Shown: one piece after another, positions 14,613-21,288 of the stretch
Position numbering within the stretch: position 1 is the stretch's first letter
How the letters are laid out: the number at the start of each line of letters is the position of its first letter
NCBI GenBank assembly: GCA_023392285.1
Contig: JAEVZK010000155.1
Span: forward strand, 1 to 28,428
Direction of reading: 5' to 3'
DNA length: 28,428 nucleotides
From: Armatimonadota bacterium
Lineage (GTDB): Bacteria; Armatimonadota; Fimbriimonadia; Fimbriimonadales; Fimbriimonadaceae
Position numbers and translations under genes: made by a program
The notes under the pieces: model-generated
What the model saw: only the letters and a program-made list of their open reading frames with translations
What the model was told of the DNA's origin: nothing
The model's database searches: none

Positions 14613-14643
14613 GAAAATTCCTACCTGGTCGACGCTTTGGACT

Positions 14644-14689
14644 GCGGTGATTCATCACCGCTTTAACGCGGCGGAGCTTGCTCCGCCGC
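14644..14689 (+). terminator. Tandem hairpins after nrdJ, possible terminator
   Basis: GCGGTGAT-TC-ATCACCGC (14644-14661) is followed by TTT, then by GCGGCGGAGC-TT-GCTCCGCCGC (14668-14689). Both stems are perfect. The first, with its short T-tract, lies 31 bases past the nrdJ stop and may terminate transcription; the second may be an unrelated REP-like hairpin. Confidence 0.45.
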
Positions 14690-14743
14690 AGGAAAAATCC
14701 CCAAAGGCTGAATGTTGACCGCTCTGGTTCGCAAACTCGTTTC

Positions 14744-14870
14744 GATGCCTCAGAACGGGGATGAGGAAGGCTTGGAAAGATCTGAGCCCAAGTCCTGAGG
14801 CTCTCCGGATAGCCTCAGGACTTGGAGCGTGGACCACCGGGGTGTCGCGAAACCCCCGTCCTGAGGCATC
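14744..14870. repeat. MITE-like four-decamer element, copy A
   Basis: Terminal inverted repeats GATGCCTCAGAACGGGG (14744-14760) and CCCCGTCCTGAGGCATC (14854-14870) pair with one mismatch. Inside lies a perfect 15-bp hairpin, CCAAGTCCTGAGGCT (14788-14802) with AGCCTCAGGACTTGG (14811-14825). The decamer GCCTCAGGAC thus occurs four times in alternating orientation (the first with one mismatch). No gene is visible in 14613-14940. Confidence 0.8.
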
Positions 14871-14906
14871 TTATAGCATATTGTCAGCCTGCGGTACTTC
14901 CAATCC

Positions 14907-14935
14907 TTGGCACGAAACACGCGGCGGCCTATAAT
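14907..14935 (+). promoter_or_regulatory. Sigma70-type promoter giving a leaderless transcript
   Basis: TTGGCA (14907-14912), a 17-base spacer, and a perfect TATAAT (14930-14935). The expected start of transcription, 6-7 bases downstream, coincides with the ATG at 14941, so the mRNA should have no leader. This is the best complete promoter in the window. Confidence 0.7.
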
Positions 14936-14940
14936 GCGGC

Positions 14941-15471
14941 ATGCGTACTGCTTTTCCGCTTTTATTCTCCTTTTGCCTCTCCTCGGTGTTCGGCCAAGCG
15001 CCCGATTTCGGCGGGAAGGCGCAGATTGCGGCGCTCGACAAGGCGAGCTTCATGCTGGGGAGTTGGAAGGGCTCGGGTTGGGCCTCCATCGGCTCGGAGA
15101 AGCACGAGTTTCAGGGCACTGAAGTGATTGAAAGGCGGTGTGGAGGCGCCCTATTCTCGCTCGACGGAAATCATTTCATCACCGTCGGCGATCGCAAGAT
15201 CCCTATCCACGTCGCCTTCGGGTTCCTGCGCTTTGACGACAAGAAGGGCGGCTATTTCATGCGTTCGCACCTCTCAAATGGATTGGAGATGGAATACCCG
15301 ATCACGATCACCGCGAACGGCTACACCTGGGAGCAGGACAGCCCGAACTGGGGGCACGTTGTGTACACCGCCACCTTCTCCGGCGGGTCTTGGACCGAGT
15401 ACGGCGAAACGGAGAAGGACGGCAAGAAGACTCGCGTGTACGAGATGACGATGAGGAAGCAGAAGGCCTAA
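14941..15471 (+). CDS. Secreted protein of unknown function (possible beta-barrel, DUF1579-like)
   Basis: The 176-residue product begins with a signal peptide (MRTAFPLLFSFCLSSVFGQA, cleavage near residue 18-19). After it comes FMLGSWKGSGWASIG, reminiscent of the opening strand in DUF1579- or nitrobindin-like lipocalin barrels (LLGxWxGEG). The remaining residues alternate in a beta-rich pattern (HVAFGFLRFDDKKGGYFM, MEYPITITANGYTWEQD, VVYTATFSGGSWTEYGE). The family assignment is weak and no ligand residues stand out. It is preceded by a strong promoter whose start site falls on the ATG. It stands alone between repeat-rich gaps. Confidence 0.75.
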   Translation: MRTAFPLLFSFCLSSVFGQAPDFGGKAQIAALDKASFMLGSWKGSGWASIGSEKHEFQGTEVIERRCGGALFSLDGNHFITVGDRKIPIHVAFGFLRFDDKKGGYFMRSHLSNGLEMEYPITITANGYTWEQDSPNWGHVVYTATFSGGSWTEYGETEKDGKKTRVYEMTMRKQKA

Positions 15472-15720
15472 AGACATCCGCCTTAAGGCTCCGCCGCTTA
15501 CAGTGAAGTCGGTCTGCGCTTGCGGCGTAGACTTGCGCGCTTCAAGAGCCGGAAGCAATCCAACTTGCTCTAAGGCACTCCGTAGCCCAACCCGTGCTTT
15601 TGTGCTTGTCTGCTCCGCGCTAGTGCGCGAACCGGCCCCACCCTAAGCGGCGGAACTACTCAAAATTGGGAGTTCCGTCTTTGTCATAGAAGTTTGTGAA
15701 GGAGGCATATACTTTGGGAG

Positions 15721-16155
15721 ATGATTGGCATCTGGTGGAGGATGTCCGGTAGGGATCGGGCTGCCGTGTGTGTTTTAGTGCCGATCTTACTGGCATTTTT
15801 CGCCTGGATCATTGTCGGCAATTTCCTGATGTTCTGGATTAGCGGTGCCCTACTCCGCGCTCACGGCGTGCCGGTCGAGGGTGTGGTGACGAGAATTGGC
15901 GCTCATAATCAAATCCGCTACACATGGATGGTCGACGGTCACAAGTTTGAGGCGGAAGATGGCACTGGCCACCCGATGTTTGCCGCTGGCGACACGATTC
16001 CTCTTCGCTACCTCCCCGAATCGCCGTCGGTCGCGCACTTTGACTGGAAGAAGTTGGAATGGCGTGGGCAGGTTGGCTTCCTCGTTTCGTTAGCGATGTG
16101 GGTGGGCACCTGCATGCTTCTCCTAGGGAAGCTCCGGCGGGACTACCCGGCCTGA
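15721..16155 (+). CDS. Small membrane protein, DUF3592-like
   Basis: The 144-residue product has two transmembrane helices (about residues 15-42 and 118-136) flanking a domain with EGVVTRIGAHNQIRYTWMVDGHKFEAED and a GDTIPLRYLPESPSVAHF block. This is the layout of DUF3592 proteins: a small beta domain on the outer face containing a 'V.Y.P.DPS.A' element. The function is unknown. A TATACT hexamer (15708-15713) ends 7 nt before the ATG, which would again give a near-leaderless mRNA; GGGAG touches the ATG, too close for a normal ribosome binding site. The 250 bp between this gene and the previous one hold no recognisable feature. Confidence 0.75.
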   Translation: MIGIWWRMSGRDRAAVCVLVPILLAFFAWIIVGNFLMFWISGALLRAHGVPVEGVVTRIGAHNQIRYTWMVDGHKFEAEDGTGHPMFAAGDTIPLRYLPESPSVAHFDWKKLEWRGQVGFLVSLAMWVGTCMLLLGKLRRDYPA

Positions 16156-16202
16156 CTCGATCCAGCCCGCTTCGCGATAATTGGGAATGGACGTTTTGGT
16201 GC

Positions 16203-16222
16203 CTCCGCCGCTTGCGGTGGAG
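16203..16222. repeat. Short GC-rich hairpin
   Basis: CTCCGCCGC-TT-GCGGTGGAG, one G-T wobble. It stands in the gene-free stretch 16156-16476 and could end the upstream transcript, though no T-run follows. Confidence 0.4.
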
Positions 16223-16267
16223 CCTTAGAGTCTGTTGAGCTGCCCTAGAAGCGAAGCTCCACCCCTA

Positions 16268-16334
16268 CCCCCTCCTCAGTTTCCGCCCCAGCCCCCCCAC
16301 CACAAACTCCTTCCCCAAAAAACCGAGGAGGGGG
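16268..16334 (+). repeat. GC-rich hairpin repeat, copy 2
   Basis: Arms CCCCCTCCTCAGTTT (16268-16282) and AAACCGAGGAGGGGG (16320-16334) match those at 546-612, with 37 bases between them in both copies. The interior sequence differs apart from the shared first bases (CCGCCC). There is no DUF559 gene next to this copy. Confidence 0.8.
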
Positions 16335-16360
16335 ACCGGAATTGACATGAACCTACATTT

Positions 16361-16438
16361 ATGCCGCAGGACGGGAGATGAGGCAGCCTATAGAGAACGC
16401 GGGCCCAAGTCCCGAGGCTCTCCCGGATAGCCTCAGGA
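16361..16438. repeat. MITE-like four-decamer element, copy B (3' truncated)
   Basis: Starts ATGCCGCAGGACGGGAGATG and follows copies C and D through the inner hairpin (CCAAGTCCCGAGGCT ... AGCCTCAGGA). Similarity stops at 16438, so the right third and the right terminal repeat are missing. Confidence 0.75.
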
Positions 16439-16476
16439 TGGAGAATGGGGGTTGTAAAAGGAAAGCTCGTCTGTCC

Positions 16477-16770
16477 TCAACAGGCGTGTGGCTGCGGCGA
16501 TTCATCCTCTCGCAGACGATTTTCACGCAGACAGTGAAGACGCGCGGAAAGGACGATTGTTGGAATGACCCACAAAATCAAGAGCAGAGATCCGCGCTGC
16601 ACGGTGTTCGCATGTTTCTTCTCGCGTGCCGAGTGCCTGGCCGTAATCTCCGCGTCAATTTGACTTATCGAAAATTCTCGTCCGGACGAGGAGAGCCGCC
16701 GTTCCAAGGAATGGCTCAAAGAGGTCATTTGCCAAACAACGATGGTGACGATCGTGAGGAACATCATCAT
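16477..16770 (-). CDS. Putative two-helix membrane protein of unknown function
   Basis: A 97-residue frame read from the ATG at 16770, preceded by AGGAGAGGAG about 10 nt upstream, which is strong for this window. It has two hydrophobic segments, MMMFLTIVTIVVWQMTSL near the start and GSLLLILWVIPTIVLSARL near residues 63-81. Between them is a charged linker (SLERRL, DAEITARHSAREKKH) and the end is an acidic-basic tail. No family is recognised. The frame is open further upstream to 16845, into repeat copy C, but that part looks non-coding. It sits between repeat copies B and C, so it may be carried with them or be spurious. Confidence 0.45.
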   Translation of the reverse strand: MMMFLTIVTIVVWQMTSLSHSLERRLSSSGREFSISQIDAEITARHSAREKKHANTVQRGSLLLILWVIPTIVLSARLHCLRENRLREDESPQPHAC

Positions 16771-16780
16771 CCATTGGATT

Positions 16781-16790
16781 CTCCTCTCCT
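16781..16790 (-). promoter_or_regulatory. Ribosome binding site for the small membrane protein
   Basis: AGGAGAGGAG on the minus strand ends 10 nt before the ATG at 16770. It is the main argument for choosing that start and for the gene being real. Confidence 0.4.
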
Positions 16791-16842
16791 CAGGCGTTCT
16801 TGCGTCCAGCACAGCATCAGTATAACAAATGGGTAAGGCGTC

Positions 16843-16970
16843 CATGCCTTAGGACGGGAGATGAGGCAGCCTATGAATAACGCGAGCCCAACTCCTGAAG
16901 CTATCCAGTGAGCCTCAGGACTTGGACAGTGGTTGGCCCTGGTACCGCGCTGCCCCCGTCCTGAGGCATG
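16843..16970. repeat. MITE-like four-decamer element, copy C
   Basis: Ends CATGCCTTAGGACGGG (16843-16858) and CCCGTCCTGAGGCATG (16955-16970) pair with one mismatch. The inner hairpin CCAACTCCTGAAGCT / AGCCTCAGGACTTGG has two mismatches. Full length, 128 bp. Confidence 0.8.
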
Positions 16971-17007
16971 GAGTATCCGCAATCTAACTGGCTTGGACGG
17001 CACGTCG

Positions 17008-17131
17008 ATGCCTCAGGACGGAGATGAGGCAGCCTATAAATAAAGCGGGCCCAAGTCCCGAGGCTATCCAGTCAGCCTCAGGACTTGGACAGTGGTTGCC
17101 CCAAGTGCCCCGCTGCCCCCGTCCCGAGTCA
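17008..17131. repeat. MITE-like four-decamer element, copy D
   Basis: Starts ATGCCTCAGGACGG, with inner arms CCAAGTCCCGAGGCT and AGCCTCAGGACTTGG, and ends with a decayed right terminus (CCGTCCCGAGTCA). It lies 37 bp from copy C in the same orientation. Nothing else is visible in 16846-17152. Confidence 0.75.
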
Positions 17132-17152
17132 AGGCAACAAGGAACCCCCCCC

Positions 17153-17617
17153 TCAGCGGCCTTTGACCAGGCGTAGAAGCTGACGCACCGCGCCGAGGTG
17201 GAAGGCCGCGTGAGCGACGTTCGCGAAGGCGCCGATGCAAGGCTTACCTTCTTCAAACAACTTGTCGGCAGAGCCGAGCAATGTGTTCACTTCGTGGCGC
17301 AGACCCGCTTTGATGTCTTGCCATTGGGCTTCGTCGACGGTCTGGTTCTTCCAAGATCCTGGCCAATCGTCGACCACCCTCTCGCCGCGCAAGTAAGCGT
17401 TCGTGGTCCAGAGGTAATACCGTGTATGGTCGGTGTGAGCGGCGATTGAAGAAACATCTGGCGCCAATTGAACGGAGGCTTCCTCGGCGCTCAAGCCATC
17501 GATCGCATCGTAGAATCCCTCATTGCCCTGCACGAACCACGTGCCATCTGCACCCGCTTCAATCGCGGAAAAGGTCTCTTTCAAGATTGCCTGAAATGAG
17601 GCTGCAGTAGTGCTCAT
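17153..17617 (-). CDS. DinB-like domain protein (putative metal-dependent four-helix enzyme)
   Basis: The 154-residue product fits the DinB/YfiT-like fold: four helices with a three-His metal site. Likely ligands are His in SSIAAHTDHTRYYLW (helix 2) and two His in HAAFHLGAVRQLL (last helix). Members include thiol transferases and stress-induced proteins; the substrate is unknown. I place the start at the ATG at 17617 (MSTTAASFQ). A GTG at 17638 would add 7 residues (MPSKLPP), and neither has a ribosome binding site. It is downstream of the aminopeptidase on the same strand, separated by a hairpin. Confidence 0.75.
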   Translation of the reverse strand: MSTTAASFQAILKETFSAIEAGADGTWFVQGNEGFYDAIDGLSAEEASVQLAPDVSSIAAHTDHTRYYLWTTNAYLRGERVVDDWPGSWKNQTVDEAQWQDIKAGLRHEVNTLLGSADKLFEEGKPCIGAFANVAHAAFHLGAVRQLLRLVKGR

Positions 17618-17653
17618 GGGTGGCAGTTTACTGGGCACGGAGCTTTTAAAATT

Positions 17654-17675
17654 CGACGGGAACTTTAGCCCGTCG
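17654..17675 (-). terminator. Hairpin between the aminopeptidase and DinB-like genes
   Basis: CGACGGG (17654-17660) and CCCGTCG (17669-17675) with an 8-base loop, followed on the minus strand by AATTTTAAAA. It may terminate the aminopeptidase transcript; the weak T-tract keeps this uncertain. Confidence 0.4.
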
Positions 17676-17708
17676 TCCGCCTCTTACCCTAACCTTCAAA
17701 GTTTCAAA

Positions 17709-19091
17709 TTAGCCGCCATAGGGAGCCTGCTTGATGTTGCCGATTCCCTTTTCCGCCATGAGACGCTCGATTGCGTCTGGATCGCGTGGAGCCGCACCGG
17801 ACATGATCACGGGATCGCCATCCGTAACGAGTATGTCGTCTTCAATCCGAATGCCGATATTCCAGTATTTGCGATCGCACGGACTTCCCTCTTTGATGTA
17901 AATACCGGGCTCGACGGTCAGGCAATTGCCAGGCTGGAGCACTCGGCTCAATGGGTCATGGACGTCAAGGCCGATTCCATGCCCGAAGCCGTGCATATAG
18001 TATCGACCGAGCTCCCCTGCTTCCTTGATAATCCCGAGGCGAATGAGGCCATCCGCGAGTTCCTTCGCGCAGGCGGCACCGACTTGGCCCTGATCGACGC
18101 CCTTTCGGCACAGCTCGATTCCCGCGCTTTGGGCCCTGAGAACCACTTCATAAATATCTCGCTGCGGCCGGGTCCACTTGCCGGTGATCGGGAAGCTGCG
18201 CGTTACGTCCGCCGAATAGCCGTGGAATTCGCCCGCAGTATCCATGCACATGACATCACCCGCATTCATGGGTCCTCGGTTGGGTTCGTAGTGCAGAATC
18301 GTGCTGTTCGGGCCGCTGCCGCAGATGGGGGGATAGCCTTCATACTCGCAGCCTTCGCGCCCAAACATGTACTTGACCAGAGAGCCAATCTCCCATTCCC
18401 GCATCCCCGGCTCCGCCGTGCGCATGGCTTCGATGTGAGCCCTTGCGGAAATCTCGCAAGCTTTTTTGATCAGAGCTATTTCCGCCGGCGATTTAATTTC
18501 TCGCGCTGACAGGACCAACCTTCCCACGTTGCGTCCTTTCGTAAAGCCATTGGTGTCCAGCCACTTGACCGCCATCGCCGATGTCGCCCGCTCCCAGCCG
18601 CTCTCGTCGGGCGGGATGGACAAGGAATAGTTCTTAGCCGTCGCCGCGACGGCCAGACTGGGCAGCATTCTCGTAAATTCTTTATTTGGAAAGGCAGCAT
18701 CCATGCCTAACATCGGAACCGCATTCGCAGCTCCCATCCGATAGCCCAGCCACGTGAGAGAAGCGGGATCGGGCTCCTCCGTGAACAGCACCTCATGCAC
18801 CGTCTTTCCATTGACGGTTACCCCGCCAGGAATCAGCACAAGCGCGCCATCAGGCTCTTCATAACCGGTTAGGTAAAGGAAATTCGAATCCCCGCGATAC
18901 TGGTAGTCCACGTCATTGTTTCGATTCCTGGTCGGATTGCTGAAGAAGATGGCGATGCTTCCCGGTTCGAGTTGCTTGAGGAGCGCAACTCGTCGCGCTT
19001 TCAATTCCTTCGCACCAATTTTGTCGGTCTCAAAGATCGGATACGGATTTTGCTGCTGGATAATGATAGGTGCGACGCCGAAGAGGATCAT
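17709..19091 (-). CDS. pepP: Xaa-Pro aminopeptidase (M24B, aminopeptidase P family)
   Basis: The enzyme removes an N-terminal residue preceding proline. The 460-residue protein has the AMP_N domain (about 20-160: LKARRVALLKQLEPGSIAIFFS, RNNDVDYQYRGDSNFLYLTGYEEPD). The pita-bread M24 domain follows, with ICGSGPNSTILHYEPN and metal ligands Asp in VMCMDTAGEFHGYSADVTRSF (two), His in HGFGHGIGLDVHD, Glu in LTVEPGIYI and Glu in GIRIEDDILVT. All five are present, so it should bind two Mn ions. The N-terminus (MILFGVAPIIIQQQ) is slightly hydrophobic but not a clear signal peptide. The ATG at 19091 is preceded by AGGAGGG with only 1 nt spacing, which is unusually tight; a TACAAT hexamer just before it could instead make the mRNA leaderless. 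Confidence 0.92.
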   Translation of the reverse strand: MILFGVAPIIIQQQNPYPIFETDKIGAKELKARRVALLKQLEPGSIAIFFSNPTRNRNNDVDYQYRGDSNFLYLTGYEEPDGALVLIPGGVTVNGKTVHEVLFTEEPDPASLTWLGYRMGAANAVPMLGMDAAFPNKEFTRMLPSLAVAATAKNYSLSIPPDESGWERATSAMAVKWLDTNGFTKGRNVGRLVLSAREIKSPAEIALIKKACEISARAHIEAMRTAEPGMREWEIGSLVKYMFGREGCEYEGYPPICGSGPNSTILHYEPNRGPMNAGDVMCMDTAGEFHGYSADVTRSFPITGKWTRPQRDIYEVVLRAQSAGIELCRKGVDQGQVGAACAKELADGLIRLGIIKEAGELGRYYMHGFGHGIGLDVHDPLSRVLQPGNCLTVEPGIYIKEGSPCDRKYWNIGIRIEDDILVTDGDPVIMSGAAPRDPDAIERLMAEKGIGNIKQAPYGG

Positions 19092-19176
19092 CCCTCCTAT
19101 TGTATGACACGAGCGTCAGTTCGACCAGCAGCAGCATCCGGCGATCAGAAAGACACCGGCGCCTGATCCCTTACAA

Positions 19177-19572
19177 TTACTCGGCAAGCACCGTGTAGGT
19201 GCTGAAGGAGGAGTGCATCATGGGTTTTTCTCCTCGCCGTTTGGCAAGGCGCAGATCTTCGAAAGCCCGCTTGTGTCCTTCGCGAAACTCATCAGAGCCG
19301 GTCCATGCTTGGAAGCTCTCCTCATCTTTCCAATAGCTGACAACGAGAAACGGCTCTCCTTCCGCTTTGGGTTCTAAGACAACCATACTGAGGAAGCCGA
19401 GCATGGTATCGATTGCATGGGCGCGACTTCGGAACAGTTCCGTAAAGCGAGGCACATAGTGGCGTTCGCAATCTATGCTGTTGATGGCAACAAAGCCAGG
19501 CTTGCAGATGCCGAGACCTCCACAACAATCGTAGCTGGGCGCGGATACGAGTGATCCATTTTCCTCTTTCAT
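19177..19572 (-). CDS. Antibiotic biosynthesis monooxygenase (ABM) domain protein, HmoA/IsdG-like
   Basis: The 131-residue product has a Cys-bearing head (SYDCCGGLGICKPG) and then one ferredoxin-like ABM domain. The domain shows FVAINSIDCERHYVPRFTELFRSR, GFLSMVVLEP and FLVVSYWKDEESFQAWTGSDEFREGHKRA. The N-F-W pattern and the SYWKDEESFxxW motif are those of small dimeric monooxygenases such as the heme-degrading HmoA/IsdG group, but heme ligands cannot be verified. The frame is open to 19623, but the ATG at 19572 (MKEENGS) is the better start because the extension would run into the divergent nitroreductase gene. It shares an AT-rich 41-bp divergent gap with that gene, so joint regulation is possible. 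Confidence 0.82.
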   Translation of the reverse strand: MKEENGSLVSAPSYDCCGGLGICKPGFVAINSIDCERHYVPRFTELFRSRAHAIDTMLGFLSMVVLEPKAEGEPFLVVSYWKDEESFQAWTGSDEFREGHKRAFEDLRLAKRRGEKPMMHSSFSTYTVLAE

Positions 19573-19613
19573 AACTGTAGATATCTTACTATACGAAAGA
19601 GTAAAGTTTCGAC

Positions 19614-20210
19614 GTGCAGCCAATTGACACGGAAAATCTCTTTAGCGCCATCGCACATCGCCGTTCATTGGGCCTTGCCCGCCTCAACGATCAACCCGTG
19701 GATCGCAGACTCGTGCTGAAAATGCTCGAAGCTGCAAACTGGGCTCCAAGTCACGGCGATACCGAGCCTTGGCGATTCCAAGTGTTTATGGATGACGGCC
19801 GTCTACGTCTAGCCGAAGCCTATGCAGAGGCTTATCGGCAAATGTCTGGCGAAGATTTCGATGCGGCGAAGTGTAAGGCAAACTACGATCGAGCGCTGAG
19901 CGCCCCCGTTTGGATTTCAATCGGGATGCTGCCAAAACTCGGACTCGACGGGACTCCGATCCACTCAGAAGAGGAAGAGGTCCTGGCGGTCGGCTGCGCC
20001 GTTCAGAACATGCACTTGATGGCGAGCGCTCTCGGGCTTGCGGGCATGTGGCACTCGAAGGGCATCTCCGTCTGCGAGCCGGTCCGCAGATGGCTTGGCT
20101 TAGAGTCACCCGGCCGATTGATGGGGTTTTTCTTCTGTGGATATCCCAAAGTAGCGTGGCCAGACGGCGAGCGCGGACCGCTGCGTGAAAAGGTGGTCTG
20201 GCACGGATGA
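19614..20210 (+). CDS. Nitroreductase family protein (FMN-dependent, YdjA-like)
   Basis: The 198-residue product has the opening HRRSLGLARLNDQPVDRRLVLKMLEAANWAPSHGDTEPWRF, in which HRRS binds the FMN phosphate. It also has AVGCAVQNMHLMASALGLAGMW and a closing FFFCGYPK strand. Length and layout match the small YdjA/TM1586-like nitroreductases, which dimerise and use NAD(P)H; the physiological substrate is unknown. The start is GTG at 19614 (MQPIDTENLF), with no clear ribosome binding site. It is divergent from the ABM gene and convergent with pdhB. Confidence 0.88.
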   Translation: MQPIDTENLFSAIAHRRSLGLARLNDQPVDRRLVLKMLEAANWAPSHGDTEPWRFQVFMDDGRLRLAEAYAEAYRQMSGEDFDAAKCKANYDRALSAPVWISIGMLPKLGLDGTPIHSEEEEVLAVGCAVQNMHLMASALGLAGMWHSKGISVCEPVRRWLGLESPGRLMGFFFCGYPKVAWPDGERGPLREKVVWHG

Positions 20211-20262
20211 CAGAGGCGGTAAAGCGCCCAATTGATGTTGCAACTGGACGCTCCGCTTTGTT

Positions 20263-21288
20263 TTAGAAGCGAATCGCTTCGATTGCCGCGTTGTAAACCT
20301 TCTCAACGCTCGGAAGGACAAATCGCTCGAGAGTCTTCGCCCACGGAACAGGCGTATCCATTCGAGTCACGCGCATAGGCGGTGCGTCCAGATATTGGAA
20401 TGCCTTGCTGGTGATTCGGGCCACGATTTCACCCGCAAAGCCGCACGTCATTGGAGCTTCATTGACCACGACGACTCGATTAGTCTTGGCAATAGAATTG
20501 AAGATCGTTTCTTCATCCAACGGAACGAGCGTCCGGATGTCGATGACCTCGACACTGTATCCTTCCTCTTGCAGCTTGTCGGCAGCTTCAAGGCAGTGAT
20601 AGACATTTTGCCCGTAGCTCACAAGGGTCAGATCGGAACCCTCTCGGCGAATTGCGGCCTTACCTAACGGAACGATGTAATCATCCTCTGGCAGCTCTTC
20701 GGATATGTTGCGCAAACGGTACAGTTCCTTGATCTCATAAGAGATCGTGGGGTTGCCGGAACGCAGGGCCGCCTTCGTCAGGCCCTTTGCATCGTAAGGT
20801 GTCGATGGGCAGATCACCTGAAGCCCGGGCGAGTTGCAGAACCATGCCTCGTTCATTTGGCTATGGTAGAGCGCTCCTCCACCATAGGCTCCCGCCGGGC
20901 CTCGCACAAGGATCGGCATATTGACTTCACCAGCCGTACGGTAGCTGTACGTCGCCATCATGTTGACAATCTGGTCAAAACCACACGAGATGAAATCGAT
21001 AAACTGCATCTCGACCATAACGGTCTTGCCATTCAGAGCCATTCCAACCGCCGAGCCGACAATACAGGCTTCCGAAATTGGCATGTCTACGACCCGTTTG
21101 TCTCCAAACTGAGCTTGTAAGCCTTCCGTCACGCCAAACGCTCCACCCAGAAGACCGATGTCCTCGCCTTGGCAGATCATCTCCGGGTTTCGCGCCATCT
21201 CTTCAAAGAGCGCCTCCTTGATTGCCGTCAGATAATTCTTCTTCAGGCTCGCATCAGAGGCCTCGGGTCGGGTTGCTACCGCGCTCAT
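20263..21288 (-). CDS. pdhB: Pyruvate dehydrogenase E1 component, beta subunit
   Basis: The 341-residue protein pairs with the alpha subunit to decarboxylate pyruvate (or a related 2-oxoacid) with thiamine diphosphate. Signatures are EEMARNPEMICQGEDIGLLGGAFGVTEGL, ISEACIVGSAVGMALNGKTVMVEMQFIDF, the RGPAGAYGGGALYHSQMNEAWF loop, and the transketolase C-domain with DLTLVSYGQNV and EVIDIRTLVPLDEETI. It overlaps the alpha gene by 4 nt (ATGA). The E2 and E3 components are not in the window, so a branched-chain 2-oxoacid role cannot be excluded, though motifs favour pyruvate/acetoin type E1. Confidence 0.93.
   Translation of the reverse strand: MSAVATRPEASDASLKKNYLTAIKEALFEEMARNPEMICQGEDIGLLGGAFGVTEGLQAQFGDKRVVDMPISEACIVGSAVGMALNGKTVMVEMQFIDFISCGFDQIVNMMATYSYRTAGEVNMPILVRGPAGAYGGGALYHSQMNEAWFCNSPGLQVICPSTPYDAKGLTKAALRSGNPTISYEIKELYRLRNISEELPEDDYIVPLGKAAIRREGSDLTLVSYGQNVYHCLEAADKLQEEGYSVEVIDIRTLVPLDEETIFNSIAKTNRVVVVNEAPMTCGFAGEIVARITSKAFQYLDAPPMRVTRMDTPVPWAKTLERFVLPSVEKVYNAAIEAIRF

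Noticed and set aside
16378..17256. Open frames running through the 16.4-17.2 kb repeats
   Set aside because: Their translations are the repeat itself (the same GQRGT...PSPEA...IASG segment appears twice), so they are not evidence for genes; only the 16477-16770 frame has an independent ribosome binding site.
17610..18509. Open frame of about 300 codons on the plus strand
   Set aside because: It lies wholly opposite the aminopeptidase P gene, whose metal ligands and domains are intact.
20211..20262. Bidirectional terminator between the nitroreductase gene and pdhB
   Set aside because: AGCGCCCA and TGGACGCT pair with one mismatch, but the loop is long and the T-run is weak, so the call is not supported.
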